Source: Desulfotignum sp. | GTDB taxonomy: Bacteria > Desulfobacterota > Desulfobacteria > Desulfobacterales > Desulfobacteraceae | Length of the DNA stretch: 64,000 nt | Assembly: GCA_018399285.1 (NCBI GenBank) | Contig: JAGYOW010000012.1 | Span: forward strand, 17,200-81,199 | Reading direction: 5' to 3' | Part shown: positions 9,843-18,630 of the stretch, piece by piece | How positions within the stretch are numbered: position 1 is the stretch's first letter | Layout: every line of letters starts with the position of its first letter | Translations under genes and position numbers: made by a program | The notes under the pieces: model-generated | What the model saw: only the letters and a program-made list of their open reading frames with translations | The model's database searches: none | What the model was told of the DNA's origin: nothing

Positions 9843-12800
9843 TCAGAACCCTTGATTCTTTTTCTGGTTTTGGATGCTGGCAAAGAGTTCAACGGTTCGG
9901 AAATCCGGTTTGGCATCCATCTCCTTTTCAAGCATGGCTGTGAATGACACATACAGATTCAGGGCTTTTTTGATCCTGCCGCTGTCGGCATACAGGATCA
10001 TCAAATTTCGGCACGCGCTTTCCAGGCAGGGATCCATGTTTAAAACCGCCTGCCAGGTATCAATCGCCAGATCAGTCTGGTCCAGGTTTTCATGGATCAG
10101 CGCTTTGGCGGACATCATTTCCAGATATCTGGATCGATACAGGATCCTTTGCCGTTCCACCCAGTCCAGGTATGGCTCTTCGGCGAAAAAATCACCTTGA
10201 TAGATATCAACGGCCTTTTCATATATCTCCAAGGCCTTTTCAAGCCGGTCTTTGCCGGCCAGCCGGTCCGCTGCTTTTCCCATGTTCATGAATTCTGTGG
10301 CATCGATGGAAACCATTTCCATATCAAAGGATATCCTGGATGCTTTCTGAAAAACATAACTGCATCCAAAGATTTTTTCGATATCTTTTTCCAGTACTTT
10401 TCTCAAGCGATGCAGGGTGATCTTGAAATTTTTCTCTCCGGATTCAGACGAAGCCTCCGGCCATAGATCATTGATCAGAATCTCTTTGGGCACATCTATG
10501 CCGCCATGCCGGACCAGTAATTTGAGCAGCATCAGCGGTTTGGTGCCTTCAAATTCTCTGACATCGATCATCCGGGTGCCGATCCGGATGACAAAACAGC
10601 CGAATGTCCGGATATGCAGCCGGGGCAATACCCGTTTGTATACGGGTGCCAGCCGGGCCGCCAGATCTGGTCGTTCCTTTTTCCCGGCAGTCCGGATTCT
10701 TTCTGCCAAAGCCTGTTCAAGACCTGTCGTGTCAAGGGCCTTCACCATGGATTTGACGTGGTTTATTTCCGGAAAACAGCGCGGGAAATCGTCTGTTTCC
10801 ATCAAGGCCATGAGTGCCGAGATCAGCATCTGGTCTTTGATGAGCGGCAGACAACGGTATCCTTCTTTTTTGGATTTTACAAATCCTTTTTCAAAAAAAA
10901 AGATGGCCTCATTTTTCCGGGAAAGCGCCCAGAAGCAGATGCCTGCGGCAATCAATGTTTCGCATAAGCTCAGCCCGGACCCTGTTTTTTCAAAATAATC
11001 CGCCGCCGGAAGCAAATGTTCCAGTGCCTGATCATATTGATTGCAGGACAAATGGAGTATCCCTGCCAGCTGGCGTGTCAGAAAATAATGGATATCCCCT
11101 TTTTTTGCCGGGTCGAACGCGTGAAGTGATGCGTTGACATGTCCCAGGGCACCGGAAAAGTCGTTTTTCAGAAAACATGTCAGCGCATGAATTCGGCAGG
11201 AGATGCCCTGATAAAAGGTGTTTCCTTCAAGAATAGAAAAATCGTTCAAATGGTCGGCCATTTGTGCGGCATCTGCAAACCGGCCGGAACAGGCAAACAG
11301 CAGGGCTTTTTCTTCCACCAGAACCGGATACAGAAAAATCAACCCGAATGTATCGATATCTTCTTCACAGCGGTCCAGCAAAGATTCCGCCTGCTCAAAC
11401 TGCTGGTTTTTCAAAAACAGATCGATGTCCACAATGTGTTTCAATACCCGGTATTCAGGACTCTGTCGTTTCCGGTCCATCTGAAGGATCTGGGCAAGCA
11501 GTTTTCGGGCATTGTCAAAATCACCGGCCCGGACATATCCCAGGGCCAGGGTGATGGAAGTGTTGAACATCAGACCGGGATCATTGATCTGACGGGCCAG
11601 AAGCCGGGCGGTTTTACAGGCGGAAATGCCTTTGGTGAAGTTGCCGGACCCGGCAATATATCCCAGCCCGATTTTTTGCAGCAGCAGCCCTCTGGCCCAT
11701 GGGAACTGTTCTGTTTTTCCGGTACCGGTTAAAAGGGATTCTCCTTTTTGGATCCAGTTTTCAATGGCAGCAGAGGGTTTTCTGACAAATACGGCCGCCT
11801 CGATTAAAAATCCGGATGACAACAGCATACCCCGGAGATCATCTGTCTGCCTGAACAGAGAAAATGCGGTTTCAAATCGGTCAATGTTTTTCCGCCCACC
11901 TTTGATCCGGTGGGGGATGATGGAGAAAAACGTCAGCCAGGGGTCTGTTGCCACCTGTTTCCCAGGCAGCCGGTTGATCCATTTTTCAAGACTGGACAGG
12001 TTTTCCCGAATCAGGTAGTCAGATCCTTTGATCCGGATGATCCGGGCCATCTGGTCGGTGTCTCCGGCCAGGTCACAGCATTTGAGGGCCGCCTCATGCC
12101 GCCGGTTTTTCCACAATGCCCGGGCAACTTCGCGGTAAATTTTTTGAATCTGTTCATGGGAACAGGTCCGGGCCATCTGCTGGGATAAAAAATTTCTGAA
12201 CAGGCGATGGTACCGGAATTCATATTTTCCTTGACGGTCATGGATCCGCTGGATAAACAGGTTCCGTCTTTCAAGCCGGTTCAGTATTGACAGGGCGGTC
12301 TGCGGGTCAAACAGAATTTGTGTGGTGGCCGTGTCGATGGTCTCGGGCACGGCAGTGATCATCAGGAACTGTTTGATGTCATCAGGCAGGCGGTTGTAAA
12401 TTTCCTGGGAAAAATAGGTAAATGTTTCTTCAGACAAATGCCGGGGAATGTCGTCTAAAAAAAAGTTCGTCTGATTGAGAGATTCTTTGACCAGGGTCAA
12501 TCCGCCGATCCAGCCATTGGTCATTTCGTGGAGGCGGGTTATCTGGGAAAGGTTCAGCTCCGGCCGGCTGAAAAACAGGTCCCGGGTTTCCTCCAGAGTA
12601 AACGTCAAGTCCTGATTTTCAATGATACAGATCTGCCGGGATATTTTCAGCGCTGCGATGTTGCAGTCCGGAATGGTCCGTGACAGGATAAACCGTTTCA
12701 GAAAATCATTGGGGATCGTCAGTAAGCGGAAAACCAGGTCAGCCCCCGGACTGGAACCATCCAGCTGTTCCAGATCATCCAGCACCAGTGCCACCGGAGC

Positions 12801-13163
12801 GGTTAACCGGTCAAAAAGATCCGTTAACGCCCTGACATGCTGTAAAAGCCGCCGGCCTGCACCCAAAATCGTGCTGCCGGTGAGCAGCGGTTCCGGATGA
12901 TCGGATGTTTCGTCTATTCTGTTGAATGATTCAACAATCCGGTCAAACAGTTTTTCACCGTCATTGTCATCTTCGGTCAGATGAATCCAGATGACCGGAA
13001 TATTTTTTTCAGCCAGATAAGAGGCGACAAGGGTGGTCTTTCCCTGGGCAGCCTGGCCCGTGATCAGAAAATCAGGTTTATGAAACTGGCTGTCCAGAAG
13101 TTCGAACAAACGGCTGCGTCTGAGTACATCACTGAAATATGGCAGATTGGAAGATGGGATCAT
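9843..13163 (-). CDS. giant STAND ATPase / SARP-type transcriptional regulator
   Basis: About 1106 residues. An N-terminal MalT-like NTPase module has Walker A TGQAAQGKTTLVASYLAEK near residue 45 and Walker B VALVLDDLEQL near 140. A long middle of helical TPR-like repeats follows. The C-terminus (from about 850) holds an OmpR-type winged helix, LHIRTFGCFVIRIG to HRLRKVLEK, followed by a bacterial transcriptional activation domain (BTAD) with helical repeats to the end. MalT proper ends in a LuxR-type HTH, so this is the SARP-like variant. The ORF track starts at 13259 inside the upstream regulator gene. I chose ATG 13163, 10 bp after that stop, with GGAAGAA as RBS overlapping it. Last gene of the four-gene signalling operon and its likely output. 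Confidence 0.8.
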   Translation of the reverse strand: MIPSSNLPYFSDVLRRSRLFELLDSQFHKPDFLITGQAAQGKTTLVASYLAEKNIPVIWIHLTEDDNDGEKLFDRIVESFNRIDETSDHPEPLLTGSTILGAGRRLLQHVRALTDLFDRLTAPVALVLDDLEQLDGSSPGADLVFRLLTIPNDFLKRFILSRTIPDCNIAALKISRQICIIENQDLTFTLEETRDLFFSRPELNLSQITRLHEMTNGWIGGLTLVKESLNQTNFFLDDIPRHLSEETFTYFSQEIYNRLPDDIKQFLMITAVPETIDTATTQILFDPQTALSILNRLERRNLFIQRIHDRQGKYEFRYHRLFRNFLSQQMARTCSHEQIQKIYREVARALWKNRRHEAALKCCDLAGDTDQMARIIRIKGSDYLIRENLSSLEKWINRLPGKQVATDPWLTFFSIIPHRIKGGRKNIDRFETAFSLFRQTDDLRGMLLSSGFLIEAAVFVRKPSAAIENWIQKGESLLTGTGKTEQFPWARGLLLQKIGLGYIAGSGNFTKGISACKTARLLARQINDPGLMFNTSITLALGYVRAGDFDNARKLLAQILQMDRKRQSPEYRVLKHIVDIDLFLKNQQFEQAESLLDRCEEDIDTFGLIFLYPVLVEEKALLFACSGRFADAAQMADHLNDFSILEGNTFYQGISCRIHALTCFLKNDFSGALGHVNASLHAFDPAKKGDIHYFLTRQLAGILHLSCNQYDQALEHLLPAADYFEKTGSGLSLCETLIAAGICFWALSRKNEAIFFFEKGFVKSKKEGYRCLPLIKDQMLISALMALMETDDFPRCFPEINHVKSMVKALDTTGLEQALAERIRTAGKKERPDLAARLAPVYKRVLPRLHIRTFGCFVIRIGTRMIDVREFEGTKPLMLLKLLVRHGGIDVPKEILINDLWPEASSESGEKNFKITLHRLRKVLEKDIEKIFGCSYVFQKASRISFDMEMVSIDATEFMNMGKAADRLAGKDRLEKALEIYEKAVDIYQGDFFAEEPYLDWVERQRILYRSRYLEMMSAKALIHENLDQTDLAIDTWQAVLNMDPCLESACRNLMILYADSGRIKKALNLYVSFTAMLEKEMDAKPDFRTVELFASIQNQKKNQGF

Positions 13164-13173
13164 GAGACGGTTA

Positions 13174-13875
13174 TCATTCTTCCACCCGGGTTTCCCGGAT
13201 ATCTGCCAGTTTGTCCAGACCCACCATTTTAAATAGCCGTGAATAGTTGCACGATACATGGGTCAGAACGACCCGGATATTTTGCCTGCGCACCTGTTGA
13301 ATCGTGCGGGTCAACGCGGCAAGACCGGACCGGTTGATGGAAAAACTGTCATCAAGCTCAAGGGTCACTGTCTGATTGCTGACTTGAGTCCGGGCAATCT
13401 GTTCAGAAAGCATGTCCGGATCTTGTCCATTGAATCGGCCGGACAGGGTAAAGACAGGTTCATGGCAGCCGGCCGAACAAAGGGTTGCGGAAAAAGGCAT
13501 GTCAGCAGGCAGCTGCCGTCTTTTTTCCGCCCGGCTGAGGGCCGCATCCAGTGCCTGACGATCCACAGGCTTGTTGATGAAATCCGAGGCATCCATATCC
13601 AGGGCTTCCATGGCTTTTTCCAGATCCCCATGGCCGGTGATCACGATAATCTGGGAAGAAGTACCCAGGGCTTTGATTTTCCTTAACACGGTCAACCCGT
13701 CCATGCCCGGCATTTTAATGTCTGTAAATACAATTTCAGGTCTGTGTGCCTTGAAAATTTCAAGCCCTTCCAATCCGCTTTGGGCTGTATACACATCATA
13801 GCCATAGGCCGCCAGAAAAAGCCGAAACATGGACAGGGTGGGTTTCTCATCATCGATCACAAGCACTTTGATCAT
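13174..13875 (-). CDS. response regulator with REC and STAS domains
   Basis: 233 residues in two domains. Residues 1-120 are a receiver domain: acidic pocket DDE at 8-10, phosphoacceptor D52 in FTDIKMPGMDG, Thr/Ser in VITGHG and Lys in NKPVD. Residues about 128-233 read like a STAS (anti-sigma-antagonist) domain: TVTLELDDSFSINRSGLAALTR, then a helix and KMVGLDKLADI. The Ser of NRSG sits where SpoIIAA-type proteins are phosphorylated. There is no DNA-binding domain, so output is likely by protein contact, perhaps with the large regulator encoded next. The start overlaps the kinase gene by 26 bp, indicating translational coupling. Confidence 0.82.
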   Translation of the reverse strand: MIKVLVIDDEKPTLSMFRLFLAAYGYDVYTAQSGLEGLEIFKAHRPEIVFTDIKMPGMDGLTVLRKIKALGTSSQIIVITGHGDLEKAMEALDMDASDFINKPVDRQALDAALSRAEKRRQLPADMPFSATLCSAGCHEPVFTLSGRFNGQDPDMLSEQIARTQVSNQTVTLELDDSFSINRSGLAALTRTIQQVRRQNIRVVLTHVSCNYSRLFKMVGLDKLADIRETRVEE

Positions 13876-15757
13876 GGTGTGTTAACTCCTTTGAATAGTG
13901 GGGATCTTTGTGTTCAGGGAAAAGGATTCTGAAAACCGTTCCTTTTCCGGGCCGGCTGGACAGGGAAATGGTGCCGTTATAATCTTTGACAATCCCTTTG
14001 ATAATGGGCAGGCCAAGCCCGAGTCCCTCCCCCATGGGTTTGGTCGTATAAAAAGATTCAAATATGGATTCGGTCATATCCGGGTCGATACCGGCACCAT
14101 TGTCTTCAATGTCGATGCCGACCTGATGGTTCATGGAAAAGGTTTGAATGACAATTTTCCCCGGATTTGTGACGTTCAGGGTCTCAATCCGTTCATTGAT
14201 GGCATCCCGGGCATTGGTGATCAGGTTGAACAACACTTGTTCCAGCCGGTTGTTGTGGGCCAGGATGGGCGCAATGGTTTTATCCAGTTTCAGGACCAGA
14301 TCAATATTCTGAAGGGTGATCTGGCGCCCGATGATCTTGTGCACCGAAAGAATACAGGTGTTGACGTTGACCCGTTCCCTGGAAAAATCCACTTTTCGTG
14401 AAAAATTTTTCAGCCGGCTGACAATATCAGCGGCCCGGGTGACCTGGTCGCTGATCTCGGTAAGGACCATGGTCAGGTCTTCCGGTTGGACAGCCTGTTT
14501 TCTTCCATGCATCAGACACAGGTATTCGCTGCCCATTTTAATGGCATTGAGCGGCTGGTTGATTTCATGGGCAATACCGGCGGACATTTTTTCCAGGTTG
14601 GCCATTTTGCTGGCCTGAATGAGTTGAGAATCTTTTTCCACCAGTTCGGTGATATCTGTGGTGCCCACGATGATCACATCCTCTTTACCATACGCTGCCG
14701 GGCTGGTATGGATGTTTACAAACACAGGTGCCCCGCTTTTTTTGAAAAATTTGACCTTGGAACGGTTTGCCCCGGTTTCAAGATCAAAAGGTTCATCTTC
14801 CATAGATGTCATATCCAGTTCACCCAGATCAAACAGCGTCATTTCCATCAGTTCCTGGCGCGTATATTCGAACAGTTCCGTGGCATTGGGATTGGCATCC
14901 AAAATATCAAAACCGGTTTTGTCCACCACAAAGATGGGGTTGGGACCGCTTTTGAAAAGCGAGCGGTATTTTTTCTGCGAGTCTTTCAGGCTGCGGGTGG
15001 AATCTCTCAGCCGGGACGTCATTTTGATAAACGAATCCGTCAGTTTTGAAATTTCATCGTTCCGGGTTTTGATGTCCTGTTTCAGCGTTTGAAAGTTTTT
15101 ACTGTCAATGACATCAAAGTCCCCCCGGGTCAGCAGATCCGTATATCGGATCAGTGAAGCAATGGGCCGGGTGATGAACAGGGCCAGCCGGTGTGAAAGA
15201 AAAAAGAAAATCAGGGTGACCATGGACAGAAAACTTAAAAATATCCACCGCAACTGGGCAATCAGATTGTCGATATGCTGTTTGTCCAGACCCATCTGAA
15301 TGGATCCGATGGTATAGATGCCTTCTGTGACCGGCACAGTGATGTGAAAGACCCAGTGAGGTCCCATCTCCAGGTTTTTGATCCCCACCTCGCTTGCCGG
15401 CTGCTGTTTGACAATGGTTTTGACCGGGCCCACAAATCCAGTGGTAAAGGTATGGGCCAGGATATTTCCACTGTTGTCCGAAATGATCAGATATTTGACC
15501 AGATCCTTCCGGTTGCCATATCGGGCATCATAGGCCAGGCTGGTAAGTTCGGCCCGGTTTTCAGTGAGAATAAATCCCCGGGCACTGTCTGCAATGCTTT
15601 GTGCAATACCGATGCCTCGGTTTTTCAATTCCCGGGTCAGGCTTGAAATAAGCAGGGCTCTTGTGAACAGGGCGATGATGATGCTGACCAGCAGGGTGAC
15701 GCCCAGACAGGAGATGAAAATTTTGTTTTTCAAGGTCAGGTGGGAAAACGGTGTCAT
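13850..15757 (-). CDS. membrane sensor histidine kinase with HAMP and PAS
   Basis: 635 residues. TM1 at about 12-32 (IFISCLGVTLLVSIIIALF), an extracytoplasmic sensing loop, then TM2 near 170-195 (IFLSFLSMVTLIFFFLSH). A HAMP linker follows (RPIASLIRYTDLLTRGDFDVI), a PAS domain near 270-380 and a HisKA box GIAHEINQPLNAIKMG with the phosphoacceptor His. The HATPase_c domain has N box NLITNARDAI, G1 DNGAGIDP and G2 GLGLGLPIIKGIV. It should phosphorylate the REC-STAS regulator downstream. It overlaps the binding-protein gene by 4 bp (ATGA), so lipoprotein and kinase are made together and probably act as one sensor. Confidence 0.88.
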   Translation of the reverse strand: MTPFSHLTLKNKIFISCLGVTLLVSIIIALFTRALLISSLTRELKNRGIGIAQSIADSARGFILTENRAELTSLAYDARYGNRKDLVKYLIISDNSGNILAHTFTTGFVGPVKTIVKQQPASEVGIKNLEMGPHWVFHITVPVTEGIYTIGSIQMGLDKQHIDNLIAQLRWIFLSFLSMVTLIFFFLSHRLALFITRPIASLIRYTDLLTRGDFDVIDSKNFQTLKQDIKTRNDEISKLTDSFIKMTSRLRDSTRSLKDSQKKYRSLFKSGPNPIFVVDKTGFDILDANPNATELFEYTRQELMEMTLFDLGELDMTSMEDEPFDLETGANRSKVKFFKKSGAPVFVNIHTSPAAYGKEDVIIVGTTDITELVEKDSQLIQASKMANLEKMSAGIAHEINQPLNAIKMGSEYLCLMHGRKQAVQPEDLTMVLTEISDQVTRAADIVSRLKNFSRKVDFSRERVNVNTCILSVHKIIGRQITLQNIDLVLKLDKTIAPILAHNNRLEQVLFNLITNARDAINERIETLNVTNPGKIVIQTFSMNHQVGIDIEDNGAGIDPDMTESIFESFYTTKPMGEGLGLGLPIIKGIVKDYNGTISLSSRPGKGTVFRILFPEHKDPHYSKELTHHDQSACDR

Positions 15758-16974
15758 GGCAACAATACCAGATTTTCGTTTCTGATGACGGTAAAATAAA
15801 CCTGATCCAGGCCCTGGCTGTCTTTGGGACCGAAGCTCAGACGATTTTTAATGCCAAGGTCAAAATCATTCACAGATTTAATGGCCTGGATAAAAGACTG
15901 CCGGGTGAGGTTTCGTCCGGCCCGTTCCAGCCCCTCCACCAGAATTTTTGCGTTGATATACCCTTCCAGTCCCACAAAACTGGGCCGGCTGTCCGGATAG
16001 TACCGGTTTAATAACCGGTTATATTCATTGACACCCGGCAGGTCTTCTTTGGAAAGATCTATGGATGGCGGCGGTACCACTTGCGTGACAATCACTCCTT
16101 CCCCATCCGGCCCGAGCCGCCGGGCAAGTTCTTTGGATCCCACAAAAGAAACATTGTGAAACAGCGGGGTAAAATTCTGCCGGCGGGCCAGCTGGATGAA
16201 TCTGGCACAGCTGTCATAGGTTCCGATCATGACCACGGCCTGGGCATCGGATTGAATAATCTGCGCCAGTCCGGCTTCCACATCCAGGGTTCCCCGGATA
16301 TAGGAGCCTTTGGCCACAGGTACCAGATCGTATTGTTTCAGGGCGATTTCGGTTCCCCTGAGCCCGTCGAGTCCATATTCATCATACTGATAGAAAACAG
16401 CGACCCGGGTCATCCCTTTCTGTTTTACGATCAGATCTACAGCTGCCTGGGTTTCCTGGTAATAGGATGCCCGGATATTGATTAGAAAAGGATTGGGCGG
16501 CTGGCGCAGCCGCTGGGCACCGGTGAACATCCCTACCAGGGGGATTTCCGCTTCATTGATCAGAGGAATGATGCGGACCGTGGTGGGGGTCCCCACATAA
16601 CAGAACAGCGCAAACACCTTTTTTTCAAGGATCAGCTGCTGGGTATTGTAAAGGCACTGAGAGGGATTGTATTCATCATCCATGGCCACCAGCTGTATTT
16701 GTCTGCCATGCACGCCTCCCTGCTGGTTGATATCAGACAGATAAGACATGGCGCCCTGAATCATCTGGGTGCCCAGATACCCTGCATGACCCCCTAATGC
16801 CAGGGAAGACCCGATCAGAATCTCGTTGTCGGAAATGCCGTTTCGGCCGCCCTGGACCGATTCTGTCTCAGGCGGCATGCCGCAGGCAATACAGAACAGC
16901 AGAAAAAAACCTGTCAGACAATGGACGATACAGTACCTGATCACGTTACTTTTCATCCTTTGGCAAAAGTCCAT
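15754..16974 (-). CDS. periplasmic ligand-binding lipoprotein (LivJ/ANF-receptor fold)
   Basis: About 400 residues of the type I periplasmic binding protein fold used by branched-chain amino-acid transporters. It has an N-terminal lipoprotein signal ending FLLFCIAC. The mature part begins near ISDNEILIGSSLALGGHAG, with GAMSYLSDINQQGGVHGRQI and the GLEGYINAKILVEGLERAG helix typical of the family. No permease or ATPase genes are nearby. Instead it is the first gene of an operon with a sensor kinase. That suggests it is a ligand receptor for signalling rather than transport. The start may be ATG 16974 or 16956, because both lie within the overlapping short ORF upstream and neither has a clean RBS. 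Confidence 0.82.
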   Translation of the reverse strand: MDFCQRMKSNVIRYCIVHCLTGFFLLFCIACGMPPETESVQGGRNGISDNEILIGSSLALGGHAGYLGTQMIQGAMSYLSDINQQGGVHGRQIQLVAMDDEYNPSQCLYNTQQLILEKKVFALFCYVGTPTTVRIIPLINEAEIPLVGMFTGAQRLRQPPNPFLINIRASYYQETQAAVDLIVKQKGMTRVAVFYQYDEYGLDGLRGTEIALKQYDLVPVAKGSYIRGTLDVEAGLAQIIQSDAQAVVMIGTYDSCARFIQLARRQNFTPLFHNVSFVGSKELARRLGPDGEGVIVTQVVPPPSIDLSKEDLPGVNEYNRLLNRYYPDSRPSFVGLEGYINAKILVEGLERAGRNLTRQSFIQAIKSVNDFDLGIKNRLSFGPKDSQGLDQVYFTVIRNENLVLLP

Positions 16975-17056
16975 GCCGTTTCAACAAAATCGTGTGTTCC
17001 GGATAAGAACGACCGTCACATTCCAGGATTTTGGATGGTGAAATAACAATGAGCAT
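16946..17056 (-). CDS. 36-codon ORF resembling the YaaA N-terminus, overlaps binding-protein start
   Basis: A strong RBS (AAAGGAGG) stands 8 bases before an ATG that opens MLIVISPSKILECDGRSYPE and 16 more residues. Its stop lies inside the next gene. The first 20 residues look like the start of YaaA/DUF328 peroxide-stress proteins (MLI-ISPAKTLD). It may be a truncated yaaA or, since it carries the only good RBS, a translated leader coupling into the binding-protein gene. Confidence 0.45.
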   Translation of the reverse strand: MLIVISPSKILECDGRSYPEHTILLKRHGLLPKDEK

Positions 17057-17186
17057 ACCTGTATCCTCCTTTGATAAATATGTAGCCCGAATCTTTTTAA
17101 AAAACAATGACAGAATTATTTATGTGCACCATGAGGAATTTTTTCAGACCTTGACAAGGATTGAGCAATCATAGGATAACCGGAAC

Positions 17187-17834
17187 ATGGCACAAGTATG
17201 GATCATCGGCAGCGGCAGGTTCGGGCTCAGGGCGGCCCGGTTCATGCGCAAAGACAAAAGCCGAAGAATGGATGTGACCCTGGTGGACCGGGACAGGCAA
17301 AGTCTTGAAAAAGCCGGTTCACTGGGATGCACCACCGTGGCCGGAGACGGGGTGGATTTTCTGTTCAAGGAAATGACCCGGACCCGGGGACCGGACTGGG
17401 TGGTGCCGGCCGTACCCGTGCATCTGGCCTGGGAATGGTGCCGTTTCACACTGGGAACCCATCGCCTGGTTTCCTGTCCTCTGCCCGATGAAATTGACAG
17501 ATGCCTGCCAAATCCCATGCGGGGAACAGACAACCAGATTTATGTCAGTCATGCGGATTTTTTGTGCCCTCCCAACTGCTCTGAACCCGATGATAAGTGC
17601 ACGGTCACCGGCCAACCCAGAAAAAAAGATATGTTCCGGTTGATTGCTGAACTGAATGTTCCGGAAGTACTGCCGTTTGTCATTCAAAGCCGGCAACTCG
17701 GGCCGGGGGTGGGGGGATATTCACCGGCCGATCTGTATGCGCTGGCGGACCGGATTTCCCGGCACAAAGGCCAGTGCCTGGTGGCCACGGCCTGCCGGTG
17801 CCACGGGGTGATATCCGGCGGCGTTGTCACATAA
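17187..17834 (+). CDS. Rossmann-fold protein with cysteine cluster, unknown function
   Basis: 215 residues. The N-terminus QVWIIGSGRFGLRAARFM is a dinucleotide-binding GxGxxG fold like TrkA-N domains, followed by an acidic residue on strand 2 (VTLVDRD), which favours NAD. From residue 130 there is a Cys-rich stretch CPPNCSEPDDKCTVTG that could bind a metal or cluster. The C-terminus GYSPADLYALADRISRH and CLVATACRCHG carries further cysteines. No transmembrane segment is seen. It is divergent from the signalling operon and not obviously part of another. I do not recognise a named function. Confidence 0.7.
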   Translation: MAQVWIIGSGRFGLRAARFMRKDKSRRMDVTLVDRDRQSLEKAGSLGCTTVAGDGVDFLFKEMTRTRGPDWVVPAVPVHLAWEWCRFTLGTHRLVSCPLPDEIDRCLPNPMRGTDNQIYVSHADFLCPPNCSEPDDKCTVTGQPRKKDMFRLIAELNVPEVLPFVIQSRQLGPGVGGYSPADLYALADRISRHKGQCLVATACRCHGVISGGVVT

Positions 17835-17928
17835 AATCTGTTCGGCCCAACAGAAAATCATTTGAACCCATCCGTTAAAACCCGCTCATAGTCAAGACCG
17901 TTGTTGGTTGCAGGATTGAAAATAGATA

Positions 17929-17968
17929 TTGACAAAATATTTATTCTGTTTATAGAATACTCATTCTA
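17929..17968 (+). promoter_or_regulatory. promoter with overlapping TetR-type operator
   Basis: TTGACA (17929-17934), 16 bp, then TATAGA (17951-17956). The palindrome TAGAATACTCATTCTA (17953-17968; 6-bp arms, 4-bp centre) covers the -10 box, 25 bp before the TetR gene. That is where an autoregulatory TetR operator is expected. Confidence 0.65.
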
Positions 17969-17992
17969 AAAAATGAAACAACGAGTTTAATT

Positions 17993-18604
17993 ATGGCTGC
18001 CTTGACCCGAAAACAAAGAGACCGACAGAAGAAAGCGCCGGGAAAATTCTGGCGGCAGCCCTGGCTATGTTTGCCGAAGGCGGGTTTCACAACACCACCA
18101 TGGCCAGATTTCCAAAGCAGCCCAGTATCCGCTGGCACCATCTATAAATATTTTCCTGAAAAAGAGATGTACCATGACCTGGTGATCGAGCGGGTCCATG
18201 AACTGGGGCGGATTTTGTATGACATCGCCCATCAACAGGACGTGAGCGTGACAGACCGGCTTCTGGCTGCCCTCAAAGCCCAGGCCCGGTTTTATAGAGA
18301 CAATCAGGACGTGGTGAAAATTTATATTTCTGAAAGAAGCAATATTGATAGCGTGGGCATGCCCCAGCTCAACGAGCGGGTGAACCGCCCCATGAGCGCA
18401 TGGTGCAGCTGTTTGAAACCATGTTTGACCAGGGATCCGGGAAAAGGTGTTCAAAACTTACCCGGCCCGGGACATGGCGGAACTGTTTGCCGATATCGTG
18501 CATTAGCGGGCTGGTCCGGTCTGTTCCGGGAGGAGGACCCAACCCAGTCAGACCGTCGGCTGTCCATGATTTTTGAGATGTTTACAACCGGTATACAAAA
18601 ATAA
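17993..18604 (+). pseudogene. TetR-family regulator, frameshifted
   Basis: Stitched from three frames, the N-terminus reads KILAAALAMFAEGGFHNTTM, then a recognition helix and GTIYKYFPEKEMYHDLV, a standard TetR HTH. The ligand domain runs to MIFEMFTTGIQK at 18601. Each break is repaired by one extra base in a homopolymer (GAAAATT, GGCCAGA, GCTGGCA), which points to sequencing undercalls. The gene sits behind its own probable operator and 26 bp ahead of an acyl-CoA dehydrogenase, so it probably controls that gene. Confidence 0.75.
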
Positions 18605-18630
18605 ATATATAGACAAGGAGATCGTATCCC

